From CAYNTC01 sp964432925 (GTDB lineage Bacteria; Planctomycetota; Phycisphaerae; Sedimentisphaerales; Anaerobacaceae): DNA of 11,681 nucleotides. The stretch spans positions 1 through 11,681 of the forward strand of contig CAYSPM010000088.1 of NCBI GenBank assembly GCA_964432925.1, given 5' to 3'. The translations under genes and the position numbers were made by a program. This document shows, piece by piece, positions 1-6,869 of this stretch. Below the pieces are notes generated by a model. That model was not told the origin of the DNA. It worked only from the letters and a program-made list of their open reading frames with translations, and made no database searches. Within the stretch, counting starts at the first letter, position 1, and each line of letters begins with the position of its first letter.

Positions 1-787
1 TAACACCATCACGCTCCTGCAAGAACTGAAGGACTCCTTGTAAATCCTCGACCTGGGCCCTGGCTATTCCATATTCAAAAGCTTTTGAAGCGGTTAATGT
101 CAGCAATTCGTCCTCGCTGACTATCAGTTCTTTATTGTCGAGATCATAAACATTGGGATCTTTGGGTAGCTGCTCTGTTTCGAAGAATTCATAGTCGCCG
201 GTCTGGAGGTTTTTCAGCCGGTAGACCTCCGTTTGCATGGTGACCATGGCTTTTAGGAGCGAGGGGGGATAACCGTTTGCTTCAGCAGCTCGCATAAAAG
301 CTGCACGTGTGAAGCTCTCAACCTTTTCACGCTCAACACCTTCCAGCTTTGTACCAACTGCGATGGGAGCACAATCACCTATGGTAGTGCTCTGCCGCAT
401 TATGATGTCCTGGCAGGAGACACTTATCATAGCTCCTGCTGATATGGCCTCGGTAGTTATATAGGCAACTGTGCGAGCCTTTTTGCCCACATCGAGGATT
501 AGGTACTTGGCAATATCATCGGCCGACTGGAGAAGTCCCCCATAGGTCTCTATTTCATAGATCAGATAATCGGCTCCTTCGTCAAGTGCCATCTGGCTTC
601 TTCGGTGGATGGACTTATACAAGCCGTCGTCAATTAAGCCCTTACAGGTGATGACAACCGCCGTAGCTTCATTGGGGTGGCCTTCAAATATATCGTTTAT
701 ATCGTTAGGCGCAGGCTCGAAGGTCGCGCCGCACACAAGGAGCCCAAAAGCTAAGACAATCGGAATTAGGCGATGTGAGCCTTTCAT
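1..787 (-). CDS. NfeD/ClpP-class membrane-bound serine protease, 3' end cut by window edge
   Basis: An open frame begins with ATG at 787 and runs off the left edge after 262 codons, so the C-terminus is missing. Residues 1-20 form a Sec-type signal (basic MKGSHR, then a hydrophobic stretch). The Cys at 19 sits in LLVCG, which is a poor lipobox. The body has the ClpP/SppA-like fold of NfeD1b proteases: GLIDDGLYKSI near 50-60, an oxyanion-type segment (IETYGG, 79-84), the nucleophile Ser116 in AISAGAMIS, then GDCAPI (138-142) and a candidate general-base Lys155. The Ser-Lys spacing of 39 is close to that of the archaeal stomatin-protease dyad. Family members have further membrane segments and an NfeD OB domain that should lie beyond the window. 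An AAGG lies about 13 nt before the ATG, a rather long spacing. It follows the phosphate-transporter gene by 43 nt on the same strand and is probably co-transcribed. The protease class is well supported; the substrate is unknown. Confidence 0.85.
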   Translation of the reverse strand, partial: MKGSHRLIPIVLAFGLLVCGATFEPAPNDINDIFEGHPNEATAVVITCKGLIDDGLYKSIHRRSQMALDEGADYLIYEIETYGGLLQSADDIAKYLILDVGKKARTVAYITTEAISAGAMISVSCQDIIMRQSTTIGDCAPIAVGTKLEGVEREKVESFTRAAFMRAAEANGYPPSLLKAMVTMQTEVYRLKNLQTGDYEFFETEQLPKDPNVYDLDNKELIVSEDELLTLTASKAFEYGIARAQVEDLQGVLQFLQERDGV

Positions 788-830
788 GGTTGAGATTCTA
801 CCTTGTAATTGTTGGTTTGGCAATACCTTA

Positions 831-2528
831 TCATGGACTGGAAGCAATTTTCGGCTCCACCCCGGTCCACTGCAGGCCGCCGATTATAGCCTGCCCGATG
901 TTGGTCAGGTGGTCGCCTATTTTTTCGACGTTATCGACCAAATCGCAAAATATAAGGCCAGTTTCTGCTGAGCAGATGCCATCTGTCATACGTTGGACAT
1001 GGCTGCGACGATACTCCAGTTGCATTCTGTTTAATTCGGTCTCACTAAGCAGAGCTGCCTTGGCTGCCCCAATATCGTTGTGCTCCAGGGCAGAAATAAT
1101 ATTATCGAACATGTGTGTTGACTCTTTTCTTAGCTGATCAGCCTCAGTGAGAGCTTGTTCGCTGAAGATGAGCCTTTGGTCGATCTTTCGCTGAGCAATC
1201 TCAACAATATTGACCGCATGATCACCTACTCGTTCAAGGTCGTTAACCGTATGCAGCAGTACTGGCAATTCGACAGAGACCTCATCTGAGAGTTGTTTGC
1301 CTGAGAGCTCCGACAGATAGGAGGTAATCTCAAGCTGGAATATATCGACGAAGTCTTCCAGTTCATATACCAAGGCAAGTTTTCTTCTATCATCTTCGAT
1401 GATGCCGTCAATAGCGTGCGTAAGGGCCTTTTTTGCTGTTTTAGCCATACGTACGATTTCACGCCTCGTCTGGGCCAGAGCTATCACGGGTGTATTGAGC
1501 AGGTGTTTTTCAAGAGCAACAGGTTTACGAGCTACTTCCTCTTCGGTCACAGGTAGAATCTTTAGAACTATTGTTCTTAAGACATTTATAAGGGGCAGAA
1601 ACACGATGGTGTTAAAGATGTTGAAGGTGCTGTGCGCAACGGCTATGTGAACCATTATGGTATTCTGTGAGAGCTTGAAAGGCGTGATCCATTCGACAAC
1701 ACTACCGAACCACCCGGACCAGACCAGCGGCAGCATATAGAGTACGCCTATGACGTTAAACATTGTGTGGCCCATTGCTGTGCGCCTTGCATTTCTTGAT
1801 GTACGTAGAGCTGCTAATTGTGCTGTGATTGTTGTGCCGATGTTGTCACCGAGGATGTAAGGTATGGCAACTCGCAAGGCGAGGTCCCAGTCCGTTCCGA
1901 AAGCGCCCTGGAAAGCGAGCATCTGAATCACGGCGATCGAGGCGGAACTGCTCTGCAGAAGCATTGTTATGGCGGTGCCGGCGAGGACGGCCAGAAGGGG
2001 ATTTCGGCCAAGCCATATCAGAGCCTCCTGTACTTGGCCGTTGTCTTTGAGCGGGCCGAAGGCTTCTTTCATAAAGTGTATGCCAATAAACAAGATGCCA
2101 AAGCCAATAAGGGTCTGGCCGACGCTTTTAGTCTTTTGAGTTTTGCCAAGGATGCTGATTAGAAAGCCTACACCGATGATCGGAAGAGCGTATGCGGTTA
2201 TCTTGAAGACCGCAAAGGCGGACACGAGCCAGGCGGTAAACGTTGTGCCAATATTTGCTCCGAGGACAACGCACAGGGCCTGTTTGAGGGTTAGCAACCC
2301 TGCGTTTACGAATCCAACGGTCATAACAGTGGTGGCGGAACTGGATTGAATAAGGCATGTCACGCCGGCTCCGACTAAAACCGCGATGATACGGCGCTTT
2401 GTTAAGGATTCGAGTATGTTCTTGAGCTTTCGGCCGGCGATTTTCTTTAAGCCGTCGGACATCAAGCCCATGCCAAAAAGAAAAAGCCCCAGCCCCCCTA
2501 CCGTGCCGAATACCATGTCTTTTATCAT
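831..2528 (-). CDS. Na+/phosphate symporter family protein with C-terminal PhoU domain
   Basis: A 565-aa integral membrane protein of the Na/Pi-cotransporter type II family (PF02690), expected to take up inorganic phosphate with sodium across the inner membrane. The two inverted family repeats are clear: QSSSA at 61-65 and at 192-196, each followed by a glycine/threonine loop (GANIGTT at 90-96, GDNIGTT at 227-233). About eight hydrophobic segments lie between residues 5 and 325, including GHTMFNV (253) and HSTFNIFN (299). Residues 350-550 form a cytoplasmic PhoU-like helical domain with both signature helices (ERVGDHAVNI at 432-441, EKIGDHLTNIGQ at 535-546), which in PhoU proteins bind metal. 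The length is typical for the fused bacterial form. The ATG at 2528 begins the first hydrophobic helix directly; the Shine-Dalgarno is weak. A promoter-like pair lies at 2611-2639. Bacterial members with a PhoU tail are often annotated as transporters without direct proof, so substrate and direction remain inferred. Confidence 0.92.
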   Translation of the reverse strand: MIKDMVFGTVGGLGLFLFGMGLMSDGLKKIAGRKLKNILESLTKRRIIAVLVGAGVTCLIQSSSATTVMTVGFVNAGLLTLKQALCVVLGANIGTTFTAWLVSAFAVFKITAYALPIIGVGFLISILGKTQKTKSVGQTLIGFGILFIGIHFMKEAFGPLKDNGQVQEALIWLGRNPLLAVLAGTAITMLLQSSSASIAVIQMLAFQGAFGTDWDLALRVAIPYILGDNIGTTITAQLAALRTSRNARRTAMGHTMFNVIGVLYMLPLVWSGWFGSVVEWITPFKLSQNTIMVHIAVAHSTFNIFNTIVFLPLINVLRTIVLKILPVTEEEVARKPVALEKHLLNTPVIALAQTRREIVRMAKTAKKALTHAIDGIIEDDRRKLALVYELEDFVDIFQLEITSYLSELSGKQLSDEVSVELPVLLHTVNDLERVGDHAVNIVEIAQRKIDQRLIFSEQALTEADQLRKESTHMFDNIISALEHNDIGAAKAALLSETELNRMQLEYRRSHVQRMTDGICSAETGLIFCDLVDNVEKIGDHLTNIGQAIIGGLQWTGVEPKIASSP

Positions 2529-2610
2529 GCTGATAGCCTACAGAGATAGCAAAACAACGAACACTCAGCTACTCTCTCCAAGGGCAGCAACACCCATCAG
2601 CCGCGCGCTA

Positions 2611-2639
2611 CTTTTAACTGTTTTTGCAGAGACCGTCAA
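2611..2639 (-). promoter_or_regulatory. Candidate sigma70-type promoter of the Na/Pi symporter gene
   Basis: On the minus strand TTGACG (2639-2634) is followed after exactly 17 nt by TAAAAG (2616-2611). That matches 5 of 6 and 4 of 6 consensus bases. It would give a leader of about 75-80 nt before the ATG at 2528. No experimental support; the call rests on spacing and sequence alone. Confidence 0.4.
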
Positions 2640-2700
2640 GGCAGTTTCCAATAAGCCGGCAAAATGGGCCCCGAGGTCATTTACCCGCCTTCGCATAAAG

Positions 2701-2719
2701 CCACGGGCTATGCCCGTGG
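2701..2719 (-). terminator. Perfect 8-bp hairpin after the aminotransferase (terminator or REP-like palindrome)
   Basis: CCACGGGC (2701-2708) and GCCCGTGG (2712-2719) are perfect inverted arms around a TAT loop. The hairpin lies 10 nt beyond the aminotransferase stop codon. On the minus strand it is followed by CTTTAT, a poor T tract. It could therefore be a weak intrinsic terminator. Alternatively it is a REP-type palindrome, because GC-rich palindromes of this kind are often dispersed between genes. One copy cannot decide. Confidence 0.45.
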
Positions 2720-2729
2720 GACTCCACAG

Positions 2730-3524
2730 CTAACAAAGACTGCGGAGTATCTCAACCCCCTTTTTGATTTTATCGTCGCTCGTTGCGTAGCTTATTCTAA
2801 AGTACGTATCTTTTTCGCTGAATACACTGCCTGGTATGATGAGCACGTTGTTTTTGATGGCTCGTTCGACAAATTCAGTTGCGGTTTTAGCCGGCGCTTT
2901 AACGAAGGCATAAAATGCACCGCTGGGCTTTACGAGCTCGAATTTGTCCTTGAGCCCATCGTAGAGAAGGTCTCTCTTTCTTCGATAGCCGGCAACAAGG
3001 TCTGTAACATCATAATCCAGCGCTGCGATTGCAGCCTTTTGAAAAGGTGTCGGAGCACANNNNNNNNNNNNNNNNNNNNNNNNNNNNNNNNNNNNNNNNN
3101 NNNNNNNNNNNNNNNNNNNNNNNNNNNNNNNNNNNNNNNNNNNNNNNNNNNNNNNNNNNATTACAAAGTACGGATCGGGGATAATTACCTCGTCGCCCGG
3201 ATTGATAAGGGCCATAAAAGCCAATAGCAACCCCCCACTAACGCCGCTCGTTACCAGCACCGCTGGATTCTCCCAGCTAATCTCTTTTTTTACTAATTCA
3301 CTAATCTTCTCTCTTAAAGTAGAGTCCCCTGCCGTTTGGGAGTATTTGTTAAAGCCTTCGCGGATTGATTTAATTGCTTCTTCTTTAAGCGTATCCGGCA
3401 CATCAAAGTCCGGCTGACCGATAGAGAAATTGATCGTATCTTTTAACTGCTCGGCCAGCGCAAAGACCTTTCTTATACCGCTTGCGTCGATTAGTTTCGC
3501 TCTCTTTGCTATAATATCTTTCAT
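2730..3524 (-). CDS. Class I/II pyridoxal-phosphate aminotransferase, middle missing in assembly gap
   Basis: Two parts of one gene flank the 100-N run. The N-terminal part (121 codons, 3524-3160) carries SGIRKVFALA, SIGQPDFDVP (34-43), the cofactor-contacting YSQTAGDSTLR (61-71), VTSGVSGG (91-98) and PGDEVIIPDPYF. The C-terminal part (109 codons, 3059-2733) begins CAPTPFQKAAIAAL and ends with the family blocks KPSGAFYAF, VLIIPGSVF and FRISYAT, whose Arg normally binds the substrate carboxylate. Aspartate/aromatic-type members are about 370-390 aa, so roughly 130-150 residues are absent. These include the NPxNPTG motif, the cofactor Asp and Tyr and the Schiff-base Lys. The N run is only 33 codons long, so it is a nominal filler and the continuous frame across it means little. 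AAGGA lies almost against the ATG at 3524, a short spacing. The reaction is transfer of an amino group between an amino acid and a 2-oxo acid in the cytoplasm; the substrate cannot be read from what remains. Confidence 0.85.
   Translation of the reverse strand: MKDIIAKRAKLIDASGIRKVFALAEQLKDTINFSIGQPDFDVPDTLKEEAIKSIREGFNKYSQTAGDSTLREKISELVKKEISWENPAVLVTSGVSGGLLLAFMALINPGDEVIIPDPYFVXXXXXXXXXXXXXXXXXXXXXXXXXXXXXXXXXXCAPTPFQKAAIAALDYDVTDLVAGYRRKRDLLYDGLKDKFELVKPSGAFYAFVKAPAKTATEFVERAIKNNVLIIPGSVFSEKDTYFRISYATSDDKIKKGVEILRSLC
3060..3159. other. Assembly gap of exactly 100 N
   Basis: Positions 3060-3159 are all N. The round length of 100 is a usual scaffolder placeholder rather than a measured distance. 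Comparison with the usual length of the aminotransferase it interrupts suggests that about 400 bp are really missing. Confidence 0.97.
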
Positions 3525-3565
3525 TTCCTTCTAAATAACTCTCTAATCTCTAATTCACTAATCAA

Positions 3566-3649
3566 CTAAATCTTAACCGCCAGCGCAAACACCTTGAGTA
3601 TCCCACTAGCGTCAGTTTTACTTGTTCTATTTGAGAGAATTTCATTCAT
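3566..3649 (-). pseudogene. 27-codon remnant of a second aminotransferase 5' end
   Basis: A short frame starts at ATG 3649 and stops at TAG 3568-3566. Its 27 residues align without gaps to the first 27 of the downstream aminotransferase: 14 are identical, including DASGI, then KVFALA. At the DNA level I count about 54 of 81 identical bases, with differences spread over synonymous and non-synonymous positions. This suggests an old or paralogous copy rather than a recent duplication. The frame stops exactly where the homology ends. Its ATG overlaps the TGA of the PIN gene (ATGA, 3646-3649), so it could still be translated by coupling. Only 41 nt, containing several ATTAG words, separate it from the intact gene's ATG. 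Most likely it is a decayed duplicate left by rearrangement when the ATPase-PIN cassette arrived. A functional leader peptide is less likely. Confidence 0.75.
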
Positions 3650-4155
3650 TTGCTCTTTTGACTCAGAATTGACCTGATATCATTTTCGCATAGAAAATCT
3701 ATAGTAACACCTGCTTTGCTCAGCGGTTCCTTCATTTCCCACCATTTTGTATCAACAGCTTGCAGTATTGGAGGACTGTTAGGATGCGCTAAGGCAACTG
3801 CAATGAACTTCTTGTCTGTCGGATCGAATTTCTCAAGTGCAGGATCAGATGGAAATTCCTCAAAATCTGTTTCAGATGAATCCCTTGGGGTAATACGAAC
3901 TAATTCGCATCGCTGTGGATTTGAATAATTTGTATGCACCCACTTGAGAAAAGCATCGCCGGGTCCCGACTGTCCCTCAGACCTTAAGTGTGCCATATAT
4001 TCCTTGAGAATACGCCATTTATCATCTAAAACTAATTTGCCCTTTTTGGTTAACTCCTCTAAACGGACTGAGCAATTCTTAACACATTCTGGTGAAGCTT
4101 GCTCCGATCTTCCATTCGCTACAACTGGTACATTTGTGTCAACTACAACCGTCAT
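3646..4155 (-). CDS. PIN-domain nuclease, partner of the upstream ATPase
   Basis: A 169-aa soluble protein with the acidic signature of the PIN/VapC-like RNase fold. It begins VVVDTNV, with the first metal-binding Asp6 and the usual Asn8. It continues with Glu52 in KEYM, Asp111 and Asp114 in FDPTDKKFIAVA, and Asp135 in QAVDTKWW. Family members use these acidic residues to bind Mg2+/Mn2+ and cut RNA, in some cases DNA. The length exceeds that of most VapC toxins (about 130 aa); the extra residues lie around 55-105. Its ATG overlaps the ATPase stop by 4 nt (ATGA, 4152-4155), indicating translational coupling and matched expression. No separate antitoxin with a DNA-binding fold is adjacent, so the ATPase may control it. 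The PIN assignment rests on motif order and spacing. An effector role in a defence or stress system is inference. Confidence 0.8.
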   Translation of the reverse strand: MTVVVDTNVPVVANGRSEQASPECVKNCSVRLEELTKKGKLVLDDKWRILKEYMAHLRSEGQSGPGDAFLKWVHTNYSNPQRCELVRITPRDSSETDFEEFPSDPALEKFDPTDKKFIAVALAHPNSPPILQAVDTKWWEMKEPLSKAGVTIDFLCENDIRSILSQKSK

Positions 4156-5561
4156 TCAATACCTTGTTGCCGTCGTTGCATTGCTGCTTCGGTTTTAGCG
4201 GTGAGTTCCCCCATTTCATCGCCAAAGAAATCTTTTGGCCAATTTTTTATGTCACCGTAAAGGTCAACATCGAGTTTCTCAGTCGTTGACGAAGAATTCT
4301 GCATCCGGCAGAAGTAAAGTGCCGTCTTATCAACGCTGATCTTCTCCTCCGCGATTCGCCGCTGCAACCTTCGTAAAAAATGTTCGCTATGACTTTCGAC
4401 GATTAGCTGTACATTTAGATTTTTCACTACCTCAATAAATACATCAGCCAGCCACGATTGAGCCAGTGGATGCAAGTGAAGCTCAGGCTGTTCAAGGAGT
4501 AATATAGAGCCTTCTTTCACATAGTAACATAACACCAATACAGGAAGGACCTGAGATAAGCCAAAACCAACATCAGTAATCAATACATCAGGTCCATTCT
4601 TGGTTTTACGGATTTTTACCTCGTATTCTTTTCTTCCCTTGGCAATCTCTGAGACCGAAAATGAATCAATGATACCCATTTCTTTTAGCCAATAGGCTAT
4701 TCTCTCTTCCAGAGCTAACTCCCAATTGTGCTGACTTGGTGAAATATGCTTAACATGACGAGCGGCAAGAATAATAGCAGCAAGAAGTTTAGTTCTTCCC
4801 CGCCGCCGACGATTAGCAAGAATAGCAGCAATAGTGAGTTCGCCTTTTCTGCCTACATCTGGGGGTTCTTCTCCTGCCCAGGTATAAATGCGCTTGGGAT
4901 ATTCACGCAACGGGCCTAAATATGATGTGCGCTTAAGTAATTCTTCTAAATTCAACGCAAAATCTGACAAAAAACTTACATTCTGGAAATAGGTTTTCAC
5001 TTCATCAGGAAAACCATAAAATTTCATTGGCTGAGGAAGTGGCCAAGATCGACCACGTTGCTTTTTAGCTTCATAAGGTTTCGAAATTAACCTATACCCA
5101 GATTTCTTTCCCGTGCCACCCATGTTTTCCATGCCAAATTTATTTCCCTCAAAAGAATAGGTAAATTTTCTAACATTCGGTATGCCGGTTTTGCCGTCAA
5201 TATCAACCTGGAATAATAATCTTTTCACCTCGAAAAGATTCTCGTCTTTCTTCTCTGGATTTTTTATTTTTAATCTTTCTGGGAGATCCCATGAAAGCGA
5301 TATGCCAAGCCCTGAATCGACATTGTGACAATAGATCAGATCAGAGTATTTACCAAGGTCGACTATGGAATTATCATCACCTGTACGAAGAACTAGTTTT
5401 CTGTCCGTTGACTCGACAGTCTGTTTCAGCATCAGAAGAAGTTGTAGAATGCTTGTCTTACCGGAACTGTTGGTACCGAAGAACACGGTGAGCGGCGCAA
5501 ACCTAAGCTGCTGTGTGTCTTGCCAAGACTTAAAATTTGTGACTCGCAATTCTCTGATCAT
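4152..5561 (-). CDS. DUF3696-type AAA/ABC (OLD/SMC-like) ATPase
   Basis: A 469-aa cytoplasmic ATPase of the RecF/OLD-like AAA group. Residues 1-11 (MIRELRVTNFK) form the typical first strand, and the Walker A is GTNSSGKTS at 29-37. The ABC-signature-like segment VGFGLSQVLPVL spans 331-342. The Walker B is ILLLEQPE (353-360) followed by LHLHP, and the His-switch region is VESHSEHFLRRL (388-399). The tail (LDVDLYGDIKNWPKDFFGDE, 430-449) matches the C-terminal DUF3696 region. Between Walker A and the signature lies a lid with basic runs (RRRRGR, 251-256), plausible for nucleic-acid contact. There is no TOPRIM domain, which separates it from OLD/GajA nucleases; nuclease activity probably comes from the PIN partner encoded in the next frame. 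A strong GAGGTGA sits 6 nt before the ATG at 5561 and a good promoter lies at 5643-5671. Stretches of this gene count 30-35% GC by hand, against about 57% in a sampled line of the phosphate symporter, a mild sign of transfer. Confidence 0.88.
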   Translation of the reverse strand: MIRELRVTNFKSWQDTQQLRFAPLTVFFGTNSSGKTSILQLLLMLKQTVESTDRKLVLRTGDDNSIVDLGKYSDLIYCHNVDSGLGISLSWDLPERLKIKNPEKKDENLFEVKRLLFQVDIDGKTGIPNVRKFTYSFEGNKFGMENMGGTGKKSGYRLISKPYEAKKQRGRSWPLPQPMKFYGFPDEVKTYFQNVSFLSDFALNLEELLKRTSYLGPLREYPKRIYTWAGEEPPDVGRKGELTIAAILANRRRRGRTKLLAAIILAARHVKHISPSQHNWELALEERIAYWLKEMGIIDSFSVSEIAKGRKEYEVKIRKTKNGPDVLITDVGFGLSQVLPVLVLCYYVKEGSILLLEQPELHLHPLAQSWLADVFIEVVKNLNVQLIVESHSEHFLRRLQRRIAEEKISVDKTALYFCRMQNSSSTTEKLDVDLYGDIKNWPKDFFGDEMGELTAKTEAAMQRRQQGIE

Positions 5562-5581
5562 TTTGTCTCACCTCGTTCCCT

Positions 5582-5599
5582 TTGGCTTCTGTGAGCCAA
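5582..5599 (-). promoter_or_regulatory. Hairpin in the 5' leader of the ATPase mRNA
   Basis: TTGGCT (5582-5587) and AGCCAA (5594-5599) are perfect 6-bp inverted arms with a 6-nt loop. They lie 7 nt upstream of the ATPase Shine-Dalgarno (5568-5574), within the predicted leader. They might modulate translation or serve as a protein-binding site. A 6-bp repeat can also occur by chance. Confidence 0.3.
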
Positions 5600-5642
5600 C
5601 TTGTACAGGTTTTAAATCCACCAAAATTCTCTTTCAATCCAT

Positions 5643-5671
5643 ATAATACTCACATAATCGTGATGCGTCAA
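5643..5671 (-). promoter_or_regulatory. Consensus-like sigma70 promoter of the ATPase-PIN cassette
   Basis: On the minus strand TTGACG (5671-5666) and TATTAT (5648-5643) are separated by exactly 17 nt, each matching 5 of 6 consensus bases. The predicted leader to the ATPase ATG at 5561 is about 75 nt. This is the best promoter match I found in the window. It implies that the cassette is an independent transcription unit, with possible read-through into the aminotransferase. Confidence 0.6.
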
Positions 5672-5753
5672 TGTCTCTTTGTGAACTAGTAGACAATCCT
5701 CCCCTGAAGAGAAACAAATAGCAGAAATTCCTAGGATGAGCTTCGTCCGCGTG

Positions 5754-6509
5754 TCATTTTTCGCCGGTGTACCAGTATTCTGGTACGTCGTCGCCGGTGG
5801 TTTCATCAAGGCGAGAGACGTGAGCGTCGAGCCATAGGATGTTTGCACTGCCGCCGGTTCTGAAAGGCTCACTAACTCTTATATTGTGTCTGAAGACACC
5901 GCGATAGAAACGTTCGCGTTCGCCGCCCTGCCGGTAATGGGTCAAGTTCATCGTGCCAGGCCCATCGTTGTGGAACATATCGACACTGCCCTGCTCCATT
6001 TTCGGCTCGACATGGTCGTGGCATACAATTAATTCAGCGTGCCTTCGTATCTGGGTGGTCAGCTTGCCGCTGACATTAGTGTTGAGGCCGTAGGCAGCTT
6101 CGTGGATTAGGTCAGGGTCATCGGGATAAATCAGCTCGGCGACATGCCTGTAGCTGGGGCAGCCGAAGATTTTGGTTTCCTTTATGTAGTCTTTGTAGGC
6201 CACGCCCCAATAGGCCTCGGCGTCGTCGGTACCTCTTATTCGTTTGTATGAATCGTACCAGAAAAATCCGTTCGTAAGGCTGGAATCCGGCATTTTACGG
6301 CCATGGCCATCCAGGTAGATTAGTATAGCCAATCCGACATCTCTGAGGTTAGACCTGCATATTGTGTCACGTGCAGTTTCCTTAGCTCTTCGCAGAGCCG
6401 GTGTCAGGATTGCCATTAGCAGTGCTATGATAGCTATGACAACTAATAGCTCGATCAACGTGAAGGCTCTATCACCGTGTCGATGTGGCGTTTTTTGGTC
6501 GATAGTCAT
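5754..6509 (-). CDS. Prepilin-type N-terminal cleavage/methylation protein, H-X9-DG-like tail
   Basis: A 251-aa pseudopilin-like protein. After a short basic leader (1-15) comes the class III prepilin signal FTLIELLVVIAIIALLMAIL (16-35). Cleavage is expected between Ala15 and Phe16, with the conserved Glu at mature position 5. The hydrophobic helix anchors the protein in the inner membrane until assembly. The rest is a secreted globular domain with several Cys, His and aromatic residues. It ends in the planctomycete-type motif FRHN (207-210) followed by GGSANILWLDAHVSRL (219-234); the usual last part is ADGHV, and here Ala replaces the Gly. Such proteins occur in many solitary copies in Planctomycetota and are linked to type II secretion or pilus-like machinery, but the role of this one is unknown. 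AGAAGG (6517-6522) is spaced 7 nt before the ATG and supports the start. No pilus or secretion gene is next to it. Confidence 0.88.
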   Translation of the reverse strand: MTIDQKTPHRHGDRAFTLIELLVVIAIIALLMAILTPALRRAKETARDTICRSNLRDVGLAILIYLDGHGRKMPDSSLTNGFFWYDSYKRIRGTDDAEAYWGVAYKDYIKETKIFGCPSYRHVAELIYPDDPDLIHEAAYGLNTNVSGKLTTQIRRHAELIVCHDHVEPKMEQGSVDMFHNDGPGTMNLTHYRQGGERERFYRGVFRHNIRVSEPFRTGGSANILWLDAHVSRLDETTGDDVPEYWYTGEK

Positions 6510-6869
6510 TGTTGTACCTTCTATTATTCATGTTACCACATTTTCGATTGAAATTCGAGCTATTGTGCATTTATTCGTGAAGATATGCGCAGGGATAATG
6601 ATATTAGATTTGGGACGCTCACTGTAGCGACGTCACCATGTCGGGCTTTGCAAATAGTCAATTTACAGTTTGCAATTGATAAATTTTCATTGGTTGACTT
6701 TACCCCCCTACTGCTATTGCGAACAAAGCCGTAATTTGACACTCATTCAACCAAACAACGGTTTTTATTCTCAAAGCGTTTTGTCTATACACATCATATA
6801 AACGATATACGCAATGCAATATACGCAATACGCAATACGATATACTCAATACGATATACTCAATACGAA
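6510..6869. other. 360-bp non-coding region between the TIGR04137 gene and the prepilin-like gene
   Basis: Apart from the prepilin gene's Shine-Dalgarno (6517-6522) and the tandem repeat at 6803-6870, I see no gene here. A 60-codon minus-strand frame (6742-6560) exists but has no Shine-Dalgarno and no recognisable domain. The stretch around 6650-6700 is rich in CAATT/AATTG words (for example the arms at 6659-6678) and looks like decayed repeat DNA. No clear promoter for the prepilin gene could be picked. Confidence 0.6.

Noticed and set aside
1818..2162. 114-codon plus-strand frame
   Set aside because: Lies wholly antisense to the clearly coding phosphate symporter; basic low-complexity translation without domain signals.
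2664..3227. 187-codon plus-strand frame
   Set aside because: Antisense to the aminotransferase and held open through the N run, so it is an artefact.
3646..4155. PIN protein as a classical VapC toxin of a VapBC pair
   Set aside because: No small antitoxin gene precedes it; the upstream partner is a 469-aa ATPase and the protein is longer than typical VapC.
5664..5692. TGTCT/AGACA inverted arms beside the cassette -35 box, considered as an operator
   Set aside because: Only 5 perfect base pairs around a long spacer; expected often by chance.
6615..6650. GACGCT...AGCGACGTC imperfect hairpin as a terminator
   Set aside because: Requires a bulge, lacks a T tract and lies far from any stop codon.
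6560..6742. 60-codon minus-strand frame between the prepilin and TIGR04137 genes
   Set aside because: No Shine-Dalgarno, no recognisable domain, composition typical of translated AT-rich repeat DNA.
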